A stretch of DNA of 64,000 nucleotides, taken from positions 17,711,056 to 17,775,055 of the forward strand of contig JAPFBE010000013.1 of the NCBI GenBank assembly GCA_034336665.1. The letters run 5' to 3'. Within the stretch, counting starts at the first letter, position 1, and each line of letters opens with the position of its first letter. The notes below the pieces were generated by a model. The model saw nothing but the letters and a program-made list of their open reading frames with translations, was not told the DNA's origin and did no database searches. This stretch comes from Luscinia megarhynchos. Its lineage: Eukaryota; Chordata; Aves; Passeriformes; Turdidae. This document shows positions 1-12,307 of this stretch, in pieces. A program made the translations under genes and the position numbers.

Positions 1-511
1 ATGAAAACAGGGGTTTCTGGCCCATTTTATAGGCAGATAAATAGAGACAAAGAAAACAGAAGGTAGAACTTTGAGTTTAGATTTAGATTTCAATGCTTGC
101 AAACAAGACTGAAAAATGCTCTTCTGAAATAACACATAGTACAAAAAGTGTCTTTTAATTACAGGTGTGTTGTTCAAGGCCCACATATTTGTGACCATTG
201 TATATTATGTTAAAATTAAGCAATACAACTTCAGGGGAATCACCTGTTGGATTTTTTTTTTTCTGCTTAAAGAATATCTATAAAGAAAGAAACCTTGAAA
301 GTTTTGATCTTTGCTCATATCAGAGCCCCCAGAAACTCAGTGTTTAACATATATTTTATAGTTTTAAACCACTGCTTTACATTTGCCATGTAAAACAAAT
401 TATTCCAGCTTGTACTGCTGCAGTTGATCTAAGACTCTTTTCCAGAAAACACATTTAAGCAGCTAGTATGCAGTTATACTGAGAGTCATAGGGAGTTGGC
501 CAAACTTCTAA
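1..511. other. AT-rich unique non-coding sequence
   Basis: I see no repeat, exon or RNA gene here. The sequence is AT-rich with scattered short T runs and stop codons in all frames. Confidence 0.6.
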
Positions 512-738
512 ACTTTTTATTTCCTTTTTTTTTGGTTGTTTTGTTGTTGTTTGTGTTTTTAAGTTTTGTTTGTTTGTTTTGGTGGCTTTTGTTTGGGTTT
601 TGAGGGGTTTTATTTTTTGGGAGGGGCAGGGTTTGTTTGGCTTTTTGTTGTGTTTTGTTGGGGTTTTTTATTGTTTGGGGGTTTTTTGTGAGTTTTTGTT
701 GAAGAAAAATGTAAGAGGATTTTGGTTTTTTTTTTTTA
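512..738. repeat. T/G-rich low-complexity block
   Basis: The plus strand is almost only T and G: long T runs broken by TTTG, TTGTT and G runs of three to five. The complementary strand is therefore A/C-rich, resembling a decayed (AAAC)n or A-rich tract. G runs near 600-630 come close to a G-quadruplex pattern, but the loops are long and T-rich. The lysine- and asparagine-rich open frame on the minus strand (486-758) is a product of this composition, not a gene. Confidence 0.85.
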
Positions 739-2379
739 CATAGAGAATCTGTTTCCACTGAACTTTATTCTCTGTCCTGTTAGAAAACTGCCTTTATTTG
801 CAAGCCTTGAAAACAGCTCTCCAGCTCAGGGACTGTACACAGTGAGGCAGCCTCTGGCATGATGAAGTCCTGATGTCGGCTGGATGACACTTTAATAGAA
901 AAGTAACAAACAGCACAGTGAAATCTCAGCCCACTTCTGGGTCTCTTTTGCCCTTTTTCTCCTCATTCCATTCTTTTTATCCAGGCTATGTAACTGACTT
1001 TGGTTTTAAGTCATGAAGGCCTTTTGGAGCATTTTCACTAAGCTTTCCATTGCTCCTGGATTAATAAAGCACTCAGATACTTTTTTTTTTTTCTTTTAAC
1101 ACTAAGTATCCTGTCACTTTGAATTCAAGCAGACCTACTGCACGAGCTTTAGTTCAAAACCAGTTTGGTGCGAGTGAACACTTTACACTGTTTTTGACAG
1201 ACATTTCATTGTAAGCACAATGCAACATTCACCACTACAGAAACAAGCAAATCACCATGTTTAGGCTCCACGGCTACTTCTTGTAACAGAATGAACTTTC
1301 AGAAGGGCAGAAAGGTTTCATGAACTGGAAGTGAACAGTGGAAAGGGCATTAGCAGAGTGAATAAAGTTTAATGGAAAATATGGCAGCTCAGGATTAAAG
1401 GTCAGGCAAAGGTGAAACTATTTCAATGCAAGCTATTGCTTTCTGTTCATCAGATTTTGACTAGGCAAGCCTGGGCTCTTTGCAAATACCTGTTGTTCCT
1501 TGGGCAGAAAAAACATATTAACTTCATTTTCCAATAATTCTTTCCTCCCCACACGGAGAAAAACACATGGCTTTTTTCTTTATTCCTGGAGTAAAAAATA
1601 TAACTTCTCAGCAATTGCTCTGGACTGCTGTTTTTTTTTTTTCAGATGCATCCAGGGTTATTTCCAGTGTGTTTTTTATCACTGAGAAAATTGCAATGAT
1701 TCCAAAGGGTGTGATGCCCTCGCAGAAGATACTAACTAATTAGTAATCAATATTAAAGGAATATATGCAAACCAGGAAAGGAAATTTATGAATAGGTCTC
1801 TCACTGAATGGATAGTCTTGAAGCAGAAATTCTCCCCTGCTTCACTGTACTTTTTGTGTAGCTCTTCTCAAACCCTCACTCCCACTCCTCTGCTGGCCAG
1901 TTCCTCTCTGTTGAGTGCCTGTGGTGCTACTGAAATGTGCCTTCCTACCTCCAGCTCTAGCCCTCTCTGCACGTCTCTCAAGTTTCCTTCCCGAGAGAAA
2001 CCCTTCTCTTCACAATGTGAAGTTAGATAGGAGTGTTGGATGTGTTTCATCCTCCACAGACTATTCTTATCCTTTCTGCTTGCCAGAAAAAAAAAAAAAG
2101 TTTCACCGGGGAATATTTGACACTGCACTGCCTACCTGCCAGCTGTTAGTGCAGCTCTTTATTGGGCCCAAGGACTGAACCCATTTTTCCCATTTTTCAC
2201 TCCAGGACAGTTTCCCAGGCTGTGCCTGTGACTGCCTGCTGCTCCCTTCTCCCACGGGGAGGGAGAGGACTCCAGCCACCAAGGAGTGTCAATCAAGTGT
2301 CAAATTCTCAACAGCAAAGCATTCTTTTAAGCCAGACATCTCTTTAATAACTTGCTCCTTGCCCAAAACTGGACAAACC
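739..2379. other. Unique non-coding sequence with mononucleotide runs
   Basis: There are 12-T runs at 1081-1092 and 1631-1642 and a 13-A run at 2087-2099. A 10-bp palindrome ACTAATTAGT lies at 1735-1744 and contains a TAATTA homeodomain core. No exon or transposable element is recognisable. The short open frames here overlap on both strands and lack any domain. Confidence 0.55.
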
Positions 2380-2645
2380 TGCCCACGATCAGGTAGCACG
2401 AGCAGGACGGGGACAGACGGCTGGTGACGTGCTGCCCCTTCTGCCACCCGTGGGCAGCTCCCCGTGCTCTGCAGGTGTCTGCAGGGCACCCTCCACCCTC
2501 CAGGGCACCCTGCACACTGCCAGGCACGCTGTGTGTGTGCCAGCAGCGGGTGCAGCCTGCTGGATGCAGCCCCTGCCCAGGAGCTTGGGTGCTCTCCTTG
2601 GCCACGCGCTCCTTCACCGGGTGCTGGGCAGCTCGACAGGTTGCA
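2380..2645. other. Small GC- and CpG-enriched islet
   Basis: This stretch is clearly GC-richer than its surroundings and holds about a dozen CpG dinucleotides, which are rare elsewhere in the window. An 11-bp direct repeat CAGGGCACCCT occurs at 2482-2492 and 2501-2511 (period 19). Overlapping open frames on both strands reflect the scarcity of stop codons in GC-rich DNA. It could be a small orphan CpG island, a fragment of an unrecognised GC-rich repeat, or the decayed end of a transcript. I cannot distinguish these. Confidence 0.5.
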
Positions 2646-3028
2646 TCACTTTGGAGGCAATTTTTGCTAATGCTACTGGAAATCTATATTTAAACTACTT
2701 TTCTGGCTTGCTGGATAAAGAAGGTTCTGCCATGGAATTGCCTTTGACAGCATAACTGTACTAAAATTACTGAAATAAATAAAAATCTGCAAATCTTTCT
2801 CCCGCTTTAAAAAACCAGAAAAGATACTGATGCTTTACAGAAATCATAACTCTTGATGGTACACACAAGGATAAAGCCTGATGCTTATGAACTGTGTCTG
2901 TCAGGCAGTCCATCTGATTTGTTCAAGTAGTCATGTCAGACAAGCACTGCATCTGAGATGGTCAGGTTATTAATTGGCAATAAATAGAAACACACTATTT
3001 AAAACACTTTTGATTAATGCAAGCCCAG

Positions 3029-3052
3029 ATAAATCTGATTTGGCAGATTTAT
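3029..3052. repeat. Perfect 9-bp inverted repeat
   Basis: ATAAATCTG at 3029-3037 and its exact reverse complement CAGATTTAT at 3044-3052 flank a 6-bp spacer ATTTGG. The repeat sits in a block also holding TTAATTGG, AATAAATA and GATTAATG words. It may be a dyad-symmetric binding site; alternatively it is a chance hairpin in AT-rich DNA. Confidence 0.7.
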
Positions 3053-3210
3053 TAGCACCCAATATTAAACTGTGACCAAAAAATGATTAGCCAGGGCCCT
3101 ACACAGGCTGAATGGCAGCCTTTTTCTGCATCCTCAATAGATGATTTGAGGTATATGTGTGTTTGTTAAGTGCTTGTGTAAATTTTCAGGCTGATATTCC
3201 TGAAATAGGA

Positions 3211-3244
3211 AATTTTATCCTTTAAAACTGAGGCACAGACTGAG
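3211..3244 (-). mobile_element. Possible MIR-type SINE fragment
   Basis: The words TTTTATCC and AACTGAGGCACAGA in this order resemble the complement of the conserved MIR core (the part usually reading as a cell of 'aaactgaggcacagag'). The match is only about 34 bp, so chance or another ancient repeat is possible. Ancient MIR copies are known in amniote genomes, including at low density in birds. Confidence 0.3.
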
Positions 3245-4121
3245 TTTTTTTTATAATGCTATACTTTTTGTATAATACTGTTTAAGCTATTGTACCTTAA
3301 ACAAGGCTTGTGTAGGACAGAGGAGTGACTTGGTGCTTATTCACCAAGAAGAGAGCTCCAAAATCTACTGGGATATTTCTTTGCCATATCAAAGGTATGA
3401 TAATATCTGTGACATGCTTCACATATTTGGTGTGTTTATGTTGAGAACAGAAATTGCCATTTTTGAAATATCAAATACAAATTTTTCATGCTGCACACCT
3501 GTGCTTGCTTTACATTCTAATTCATCCAGAAGAATTAGGTATCCTTAAGAGAATATTTTAGTGAAAATACTAGGGGAAAAAAAGAACAAAGCAAGTTATC
3601 CAAAGGTAAAGAAGAGAGAAATTGAGAAATTTCTTCCCCCTAAACCCCTGCCTTTTTCCCTTGCATAGGGAATCAGTGTAAAACTTGCTTCAAATTGAGG
3701 TAAGCTTTGCAAATTCACATTTGGCCAATAGCCTGGCCCAGGAAAGTGTAAATTAGCTGATAAACTACTCAGAGTATACTGAGAAAAGGGAAATTTGACT
3801 GTCTGCAGAAATGGGGAGCAAAAAAGAGGCAAGACTAAAAAGTAGCTGACAAAGAGCCTTGGAATTTTCAGTGACAATCTAAATTTTCTGAGCCATCCTC
3901 AAACCTAAGCAGCATGTGTTGCACAGCCATAAGTACCAGGACTGCTGCTGAGTTCTCAACAGAGCTGTAATAGAAAGTGAAACGTAGCAGGGACAGAGGG
4001 CATAATGGTTATTTTCTTTCATTATTTCCTGCTTTCTTAAATTGTTATTAAGAAATTAATAAACACATATGGTTTGCAGAACAAATTCAGGCACTAAGAA
4101 CTTCCTAGAGTACTTTTTTTT

Positions 4122-4140
4122 TAATTACTAATGGTAATTA
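4122..4140. repeat. Inverted TAATTAC/GTAATTA pair
   Basis: TAATTAC at 4122-4128 and GTAATTA at 4134-4140 are exact reverse complements separated by TAATG. Together they give three TAAT cores within 19 bp, the arrangement expected for paired or dimeric homeodomain binding. Function is inferred only from the motif. Confidence 0.65.
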
Positions 4141-5880
4141 TGCCTACAGGTGAAGTAACAGCTGAGTGACTCAAGGTACCCTGCTGTTTAATTGAGACAA
4201 AGGAGTTGTTAATGCTTAACAAGACCTATAGACAGAGGACAAAGACCATTTCCCCTATGCCTGGGTGATGAAGAATACAAATGCTTTATCTCCTAACACC
4301 AAATATACACTATAAATGTTTATGAGGAGTGAAAGAGGAAAGTGAGAATCAATAAGGACATTTGAAGACATGTTGATTTTTTTTTTTTTCCTGGAATTTT
4401 GTGGTAGGTTCTTAAATCACTGCCATAATCTAGAGGATGCATAGATGCTACAAATTAGTCAAGACACTTGCACACAGTAGAACAGATAATACACATCAGG
4501 AGGAGGCAAAACTCCACCTAACAGAAACTCCATCAACACTAAATCCTAGGAAGATGGGCTGAAATTTTTTTATTTCTGCTGCTCCAAAGCCTGAACCTTG
4601 CAGAAAAAACTCTTGCAGAACTTGGGAAACTGGAGCAGCAGGAGAGATTTCTTCATCTTTGGCGTATTCTGCCTTCATTGATTTTCAAAGTATTGGAAAT
4701 TTGAGACTAGACAATAATTTAAGAAGATAGAGCAAATGTGGAATTTAATAATGGTCTGGTAGATTTTAAGCCCCTCTTGAGCACTTATGTTCCTGAAAAT
4801 AAGAATGCAGAAACCCTGGCTTACTGATAAGACAACTCAGTGTTATGACCAGGTTCTTCAGTTCATGAAAATATTAAGAGTTAATGCACCAAATCCACCA
4901 TCAGAATAAGAGTTGCAATCCCTCCTGCCCATGACGTTCTCTTCACTGATTTCCACAGCTCTCTACTTAAGGTTAACAAAGAAAGTAAAAGAATGATGCA
5001 AACAAAACCAGTCCTCAGCCTGTCTTTTTGCAGTGAGCAGCAAATCTCAGTGTCCTCACATGCCCCAGAAATCTCCTGAGATGAGTCATTTTCTACCCAA
5101 GGTATCCTTTTTCAGAGTCCAGTCCAAGCCAGAAAGTTAAACAATTAATATGTGTGGCTAACTTTCACTTAGAGAGCCTACCTGTAGAAGTTTCTGTTAT
5201 ATGAAAAGCTAATTAGGGTTAAAAATACCACACTCTATGTAGGAAGACTTGTTAAGTCATTCAGTCTTTGGAGGAGCAGCATTGGTTTCCACAGGCCTCT
5301 TGAGCTATTTTGTTCAAACTACTTTCACAAGTCACAAGTTTTTAGTAGTTCCTTTGCAAGATATTTGTCTTCCTTTCGAAAATTCAAACCTGACTTTTGG
5401 CTTAAGTGCATCTACACTCGAGTTTTGCAACCCCATGTCTCTTAAATCATTCTCAGGTACACTTCTTTCATTCCTGGATGTTTCTACACTTCAAATATTT
5501 TTAGTGTATTATAACATCAAGTCTCCTACTTTATTACCTAGCAATGCATTGGATAATTAAATCATGACAATGTTTTGTCTGAGTTCTTTCATTCCTCTCA
5601 CAGAATTTGCTGCTTCCTACTGAATTCCCTCCAATTTTTTCCCCTCAAAAGACCCAAATGGATTCAGCAGGCAAATGCACTCAATGTACAGTATGCTACT
5701 GATTTATCATATTTTCCTTTCTATACCCCTCCTATTTTCACATGCTTCTGAAAATAAGATCCTTTTTCAGCATTTCAGTAAAATAACTGGTTGTGTTTAG
5801 CTTCCAGTTATTTTACCAATCCATTTCACACAACACATTGTTGAGCTCCCCAAGAGACATAAAGTGCCCCTGCATTTACA

Positions 5881-6825
5881 TGCCCAGTGATAAAACTGAG
5901 CTCTTTAGAAAAATCAGTGCCACTGCAGCAGTATATGAAACAAACTGAGACCTGCCACCTTCACTTTGAGAGCAAAGATGGGAAATTATCTTTAAGTACC
6001 ATGAGTAACCCATTAGTAAAGCCTGGAGCACAAAGGAAGCTTGGGTATACCTCTCTTTCAAAGCTGGGTGGGAATAAAACTGAATGTGATGGACCAGGAG
6101 CTTTGGGAGCATCCTCCCTTCTCCCTTCCCACGCAGTGAGAGCTCCCCCACCTGGGCCTCCTCCTGCCCTGGGGTGGAAACGAGGGGATTTCAGCTGGGC
6201 ACATCATCCCCTCCTGGCACAAAGCAAAACTTTGGTGCCACAGAGGCTGAATGCCCTGGAAAAAATGGTGTGCAGTGTTTCTGCAGAGGGAAAATGTGTA
6301 CTTTAAGAAAAGTGTTCAGGGTTCCCTACTGCACCTTCTCAGTTCTGCTAGATGAGTGACACTTGGAAGAGGCTAAATGAGGAGATCATTTTCATGGCAT
6401 GCTCCCCACTTATGCCTTGCCTGTGGGGACAAATGTCCCAAGCAAGTCCTCAACCACAGCAGCAAGCACCAGCAGTCCCAGGATCACTGTCTGGAGATGT
6501 GACAGGGGGACCCACACAGGGACAGCCTGAGAGGAATCCTCCCCCAGCCCTGGCAGAGACAGGACAGCAGTCCCATGAAACTGGAGAGTGGCACAGGTTT
6601 GGCTCCTGTGCCTGCAGCAGCTGCATTTCAGCAGTGTCCAAAGCAAAGCTGTGCCTAAGTGCTTGCTGTGGCTCGAGTCTGCCTGTCCTTTATCATGGTC
6701 CTTTTGAAACGCTGGTATTTTCCAAAGGAAAAGAAAACATCCTGTGCTATCTGGAATTTTCCATGGTTACACTTTGCCCAGAGGTGACTTGTCCCTCCAA
6801 GGAAACTTTCAGCATTATGTAATTT
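5881..6825. other. GC-richer non-coding patch with chance open frames
   Basis: Composition rises in C and G between about 6090 and 6680. Two plus-strand frames of 139 and 156 codons (5887-6306 and 6352-6822) and minus-strand frames of 78 and 63 codons occupy it. None has a recognisable domain, and frames are open on both strands, as expected from composition. I therefore do not call a gene. A 12-T run follows at 6823-6834. Confidence 0.5.
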
Positions 6826-9800
6826 TTTTTTTTTATTCTATTGTTTGTATCTGGAGAGGCAGGCAGATAAATGAAGAGACAAATAAATGAAAGAATAGCC
6901 TGAGATTTTTATCAGTGCAAGGATGACTCGATGATCAGGACAAGTGCTCTGGAAAGTTTTAGACTTTTGTTAATTGAAGATTGCTGAAATTCCAGAATAA
7001 CCAGGGGGTCATCTTTCAATCTTTCTCACAGACAAAAACGTAATTTAAGAGAAGGGTGTGCCTGGAAATACCTAAAGGAATGCCATGTTTAATTTTGAGA
7101 TCCTGTCAAACTGTGCTTTCATAAAGAGCTAAATGTTTGAGTCACCATTTGAGGATGTTTTTTGTCAACATTTAGAAAAGTGCACAAATATTATTATTTT
7201 AAAAAAATTGAACCCCACTGTTAATGTTTAAATATACTATTTAACTATAGCCACTGTTATGTGGATTGACACTTTTCTGAACTTTTGAATCTCAAAGGAG
7301 CATGCAACTTATTTGAAAGTATGTTGACTCCTTCTAGAAGCAGCTCTAAACCCACTTTCATTACTATTCTGTAATATAAATATTGAGCATCAAGAATATT
7401 TTGGTATTATTGTAAAATTCTTGCATACACAAGCTGTGATGGTATAATTTCCAAACAATATGATTATTCACACTGAACCTATGAGTACACACAATCTGAA
7501 GAAGAGCTAGGGCCTGGTTCATCAAGATGAACAAGACCATCCTGTCATAAATGTATTTTCATTGTGAGGTGATTTCTGTGTGAACAATTTAATTACTTGC
7601 TTGAGCAATAAAATTCCCACAACAGTAAAACCTGTCCAACTTACCCATTTCTCACTTGATTAACCTGATGAAACTCAAGACACCTGCTTCAAACTAACCT
7701 ATTTTTAAAGAGTGATTATCAGAGAACTTGACACTTTGCCACCATTTTGGCATTATATTGCCAAGACATGAGACAACCCTCTCCCAAAATGCCTTTCATT
7801 CTGTGTGACTGATACATTTGCCTGGAGCTATTATCAGGAAGAATGCACAACACCTTGTCAAAAGGCAGAATATTATTTCTTTTAAAAAGAGATATGATCT
7901 CATGGGGGGGAAGGAGAAGGAAAATGCACTGATCATCTATATGCAGGGTCTGAGAGGCTAATTGCTTTTGTTATTGATCTACATGGGTAGGGAAATAAGG
8001 AGATACATATCAGCCTTTACATGTCTGTGCTTTGCTGATCTGTACTGTATTTCTTCTGGGACATAGATTAAGAGCTAAGTTCAAAGGTCTATCCTAAATT
8101 AATATTTTATTTTTAATATTGCATATGCCCATGAGCTGTAATACCCAAGGTGCCAAAGTTCTGTAAGCATCTTCCAAAGCACTGTATTGCACCCTAATGA
8201 GGAAAAAGTTGCTCAAAACCGGGAAAGAGCTGTTGTTTCATCTTTGTTTCTTGAAAAATAGTACAAGCCTTGTGGCATGGGATTTGGAGCATCAACCCAT
8301 CTGCTCTGGTGGTTCAATTCACTCACCTATTGAGACCAAATTCTTAGTTAAGGGAATTTCAAATAAAATTAACCTCCTGCTTCTCTGGTATGCCATCTGG
8401 GGATCACTTTTCTCCTCTGCAGTGGGGGAGAACTCATTATGCTAGTTATCCTTCAGGGCTTGCTCTGTGCTGCCTATGAAGCAGCACTGGAGTGACAGGG
8501 AGACATTTGCACAAACCCTTCAGTGGTGCTGTCCCAGCAGCAGGCTTGCTGCAAGCAGGAGGCTTTCTGAATTACAATGGAGTAGCAGTTTATGCCTTTA
8601 CATTAAGAATTTAAAGTAAACTCTTTAATAAAATAAAAAAAATCCCTATTTATACTCCAGCTGTTGATTATCTCCAGAGCCTGGTAGCAGCAGGTACTAT
8701 TTACCAGAAGTCCTGAAGAATTCATGCCAAAAGAGAACATAACAAGACAACCAGGCCCAAAATGAGACATTCTGCACTTCACTCCTCCACAGGTGGATAT
8801 CCTATAACAACCTGCTGATTCCCTGCTTCTGGTATGCAGAGGTTGCATCTGACTTTTCTCAGAGCAGATTCAGATTTCATGACTGGACCAGTGGCAGGTG
8901 GGAAGTAAAAATTCCTCTGTTTATCCACGCAGAGGTATACCACAGAAAGCCCATGTACATCATCCCTGACTGAAGGAAGGGCAGCAAAGGTAACTCTGCT
9001 TTCAGCACTCAGCCCTTCACCCCCTCTGAGTGCTGGGTAAAACTTCACTGGAGCCAGTCCTGCAGGGTGAAAGGGAGAACATGGTAACACCATCAGTGCT
9101 GATACAGCTCCACTCCTAAACTGTTTCAGCCAAAATAATGCTTACCACCAAAATAATATTTCCACAATGTCTATCCTTGGACTTTTTCAGGCATGGAAAC
9201 ACTATCACAAATCATGATAATTTTCAAGAACAGGTTTGGCCCTCAGCCACAAAGCCTCTGTAAGCAAAGCTGACACTGATGCAATCATGTCTGGTATCAG
9301 TGGAAACTAAACTAGCTCAGTACCCAAGATGGAAAAATGTTCTGATGTCCATCACCAGTGCACTGAAGCACCAGTTCTTCCTTCGTGTCAAACACAATTA
9401 ACACTGTGTGAGAGTGAGTCACTGAATAGTTTCAGCTCTCTGGAGGAAACACTGTTGCCGACTTTTTCCTTCAGATGTTCCTCCTTCCCAAAAGACACCT
9501 CAGATTATACTGTGTATTAACTCTCATTCCTAAGGGTCAGTACAGCACATCAACAGACAAAAACACAGCTTATTGCCAACTTTCTGCATGCATCATTTGC
9601 ACTTTTGTTCCATGGGCACTTGCCAACTGGAGCAATCTCAATAATAAAGGCAAAAATATATACTCCTAGAAGACTATTATATGGAATGACATAGAATGCA
9701 ATACCCTGTAGCCAGAGAGAAATGATGACTTTAAATGAATGAAAGCAGTGCTGCTTATGTGGTGACAGGAGGATACTGCCTTTTAAAAAAATATATATAT

Positions 9801-11866
9801 CTGTAATGAAAGCTAAGCTGTTATTATGTATAAAGCAGCTGCAGAGAAAGTGATAGCATTAAAGGCATTAGAACAAAGATTATCTGTTCTCTGTAATTAA
9901 ATCCTTTTCCCTGCTTTATACCAGGTGACTCCTAAGGTCACATGAGCACAATTCAAGCATCATCCTTGAAACTAGCCTGAAGAGGTAGGCACTCACTGGA
10001 AAGCCCTCGACCCACAGGGATTTAATTATTCAGTAGTTTCTATCCAGCCTTTTCTCTGTGTGAGTGGAGAGCTGTAACATCGATCCAAAGCATATCTGGG
10101 ATCAGTCTGGTCTTTGATCCTTCACACCTTTTGCCAGTGAGCTGTCATACAGTTGAGATGCCAACACATAAATATCACTTCCTTGCCAGAGTGGGCAGAT
10201 ATTCCTAGCCTAGTTCAAATAAAAATACAAAATGTTGGGTTTTGGTTTCTGAAGGGGGAATATCCATTTCCTTGCAGTGCAGTGAGAGGCTGTTTTCTTC
10301 CTGAGTCAAGGGGGCAAAGGAGGGTCTGCAGATCCATGGCAGGCACAGATATTCTTCCATGGACTTTTATCAGTCTGGCACCAGTCTCTTCATGCTCCCC
10401 AGTCAGCTTTGCTCCTCATGTAGCACCACCTCACCTGCTGCTTACCTAACACCCTCCTGTTAGAGGCAGTCACACAGGTTTAAAAACAAATAAAGGTTCT
10501 GCATGATCCAGGAGAACAGGAGGGACTCCTGCTAGTTTGAACTGTGAGCCACATCAATGGTGATTAAAGAAAGAAAAAAAAAGGAATTAAAAAATCACTG
10601 CTGTTCCTTTGTTTATGAGGGCTGGTTGTCCCAGCCTAGTAACAAGGGAAAAAATCCATTCATATGGCTGCCCTCAGCCTCCTAAGAGGGTCTCAGTGCT
10701 TCAAGGCAGGAAGGCTGAGCTTACCTTTCCTCTACCCAGGGTCTCCTTGGCTTAGAGATGGAGGTGAAAAGAAGATATAATGAGGGAGTCAGACCTGAAT
10801 TGTATCACATCCCTTTACAATCAGAAAAATCAAAGGCTGACCCAGGCCACAGTCCTTCCACTCCACATATTCTCCTCCTGGCAAAGTAGCCTCCTTCTAG
10901 TATGGTTTTAAAAAGCAAGCTCCAATATTTATAATCTATTTTACTTTATAATCACACACATTTTTCAGCTTGCAAGGCAGGCTTGTCCTTCTTAGTACCC
11001 AGCAATGAAAGAAAAAAGAAAAAAATTGGGGAAAATTGACTTAGGCCAAACAACAGTTTGAAGAAAGTCAGATATGAAATGCCTCTCTGTTTCTCTTATG
11101 CAGACAAAACAGGAGTGTAAATTAATATGCTCTGCAGAAGCCAAGACTGAAGGAAAAGATTGCAATTCATCAGGGAGCCATAGCAGTGCTAGTAGTGAGA
11201 GGGCAATGGAAGAACCCCAGTTATTGACTGGAAACCCACTGCCATCCACGGCCAGAAGCCAGACTAGACCAGGAGCAGGCAAGAATGCACCAGCCTTTGT
11301 ATTTCATGTGAAGTCCAATTTTGCTCCTTGGACTCATTTTACTTTACTTGGCCTCCTAGCTTGCTCCTTCCACTATCCCTCTCCATGTATTCTGAGGGAT
11401 GCAGCAAATTCCCCAAGTGATCATCACCTCCATGAGCTTTCAGAGCTGCCCAGACCTTTGTTCTGCTTTCCAGAGTGCAATCTACAGCACTGTGCTTCAG
11501 TAGGAGATGAACACATGGAAAAGAAGCCAACATCAACACATAAGTCTGTGAGGTTATTGAAACCACCTCACCTGAGGTAACCCTGATGAACTGGGGAGAG
11601 TCAGAGTAAATAATGAAGTTCTGGAGAGCCCAGGCCCTTTAGCTTCAGTCAGTGACCCACACAACAAACATGATAAATGCTTTTTCTTAACCTGAAATTT
11701 TCTACCCAAGCTTACAAACACTCTGGCCTTTTACAAAACTTGGTAATATTTACTTTCAGAGCTTTATTAGGCTCCTTTTTGCTGAGCAGTTAAAAGATAT
11801 TCTGAGAAACATCCATACAGGTAAATCAACAAGAGGAAAAAGAAAGCACTGCAAGGTCACCTAGTG
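6826..11866. other. Unique non-coding sequence
   Basis: This is mostly AT-rich single-copy-looking DNA. A short A/AT run lies at 9784-9802, followed by a regulatory-looking block to about 9960 with ATTA, GATAA and AATTAAAT words. A 168-codon frame at 11074-11580 has no domain and is opposed by open minus-strand frames. No transposable element is recognisable before the CR1 tail. Confidence 0.5.
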
Positions 11867-12147
11867 ATAATGCCAGAGGTAATGGCTTCAAGCTGAAAAA
11901 GGATAGGTTTTGATTGGATATTAAGAGACAGTTCTTTACTGTGAATGTGGTGGGACACTGGCACAGTGACTGAGATTGGGCAGGGCAGTTGTGGATGTCC
12001 CATCCCTGGAACTGTTCAAGGCAAGGTTAGATGGGGTTCTGACCACCTGGTCTAGTAGAAGATGTCCCTGCCCATGGCAGGGGTTGAAACTAAATACTAA
12101 AATTTTAAGGTCCCTTCTAACCCAAATAATTCCATGAACCTATGAAA
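11867..12147 (+). mobile_element. CR1 LINE, 5'-truncated 3' end
   Basis: The sequence follows the avian CR1 3' region in order: GGTAATGGCTTCAAGCTGAA, then TTCTTTACTGTGAATGTGG, then CATCCCTGGAACTGTTCAAG, then CCTGCCCATGGCAGGGGTTG, then AAGGTCCCTTCTAACCCAAA. It ends in ATTCCATGA and CTATGA, a degraded form of the short ATTCTATGA-type terminal repeats of CR1. Only about 280 bp of the 3' end remains, with no reverse transcriptase coding, the usual state of CR1 copies. Numerous differences from the consensus as I know it suggest an old insertion. Lineage subtype is not assigned. Confidence 0.93.
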
Positions 12148-12307
12148 CAAAGTTTTACATATCAATCTGTGAGTGTTGCACAAATACAACATGAGGCCAA
12201 GTCAATTAAATCCCTTACAGCTGTAATGTAGGTGAATGCTTTCTTACAGCCCCCCATAAACTCTGTTTTGTTTCTGAGGGGGTTTAGATGCAAATACTTT
12301 AGATGGA
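12148..12307. other. Spacer between CR1 tail and pentamer array
   Basis: About 160 bp of unique sequence separates the CR1 end from the polypyrimidine array. Nothing recognisable is present. Confidence 0.5.

Larger units (their letters stand above)
2646..5880. other. Unique non-coding sequence with TAAT-rich blocks
   Basis: Two sub-blocks, about 2930-3130 and 4010-4180, are dense in TAAT/ATTA cores and contain perfect inverted repeats (3029-3052 and 4122-4140). A 13-T run lies at 4377-4389. No exon is recognisable. The open frames of up to 103 codons have no domain or composition that supports them. Confidence 0.5.

Noticed and set aside
1631..1645. T12 followed by CAG as a splice acceptor
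   Set aside because: No supported exon downstream; likely a plain T run.
5887..6822. Frames of 139 and 156 codons as possible genes
   Set aside because: GC-richer DNA with open frames on both strands, no recognisable domain, and no supporting splice or promoter context.
6912..6960. GCAAGGATGAC as a U6 snRNA trace
   Set aside because: The match is limited to that word; the rest of U6 is absent.
11074..11580. 168-codon plus-strand frame
   Set aside because: No domain, opposing open frames on the minus strand, and composition like the flanks.
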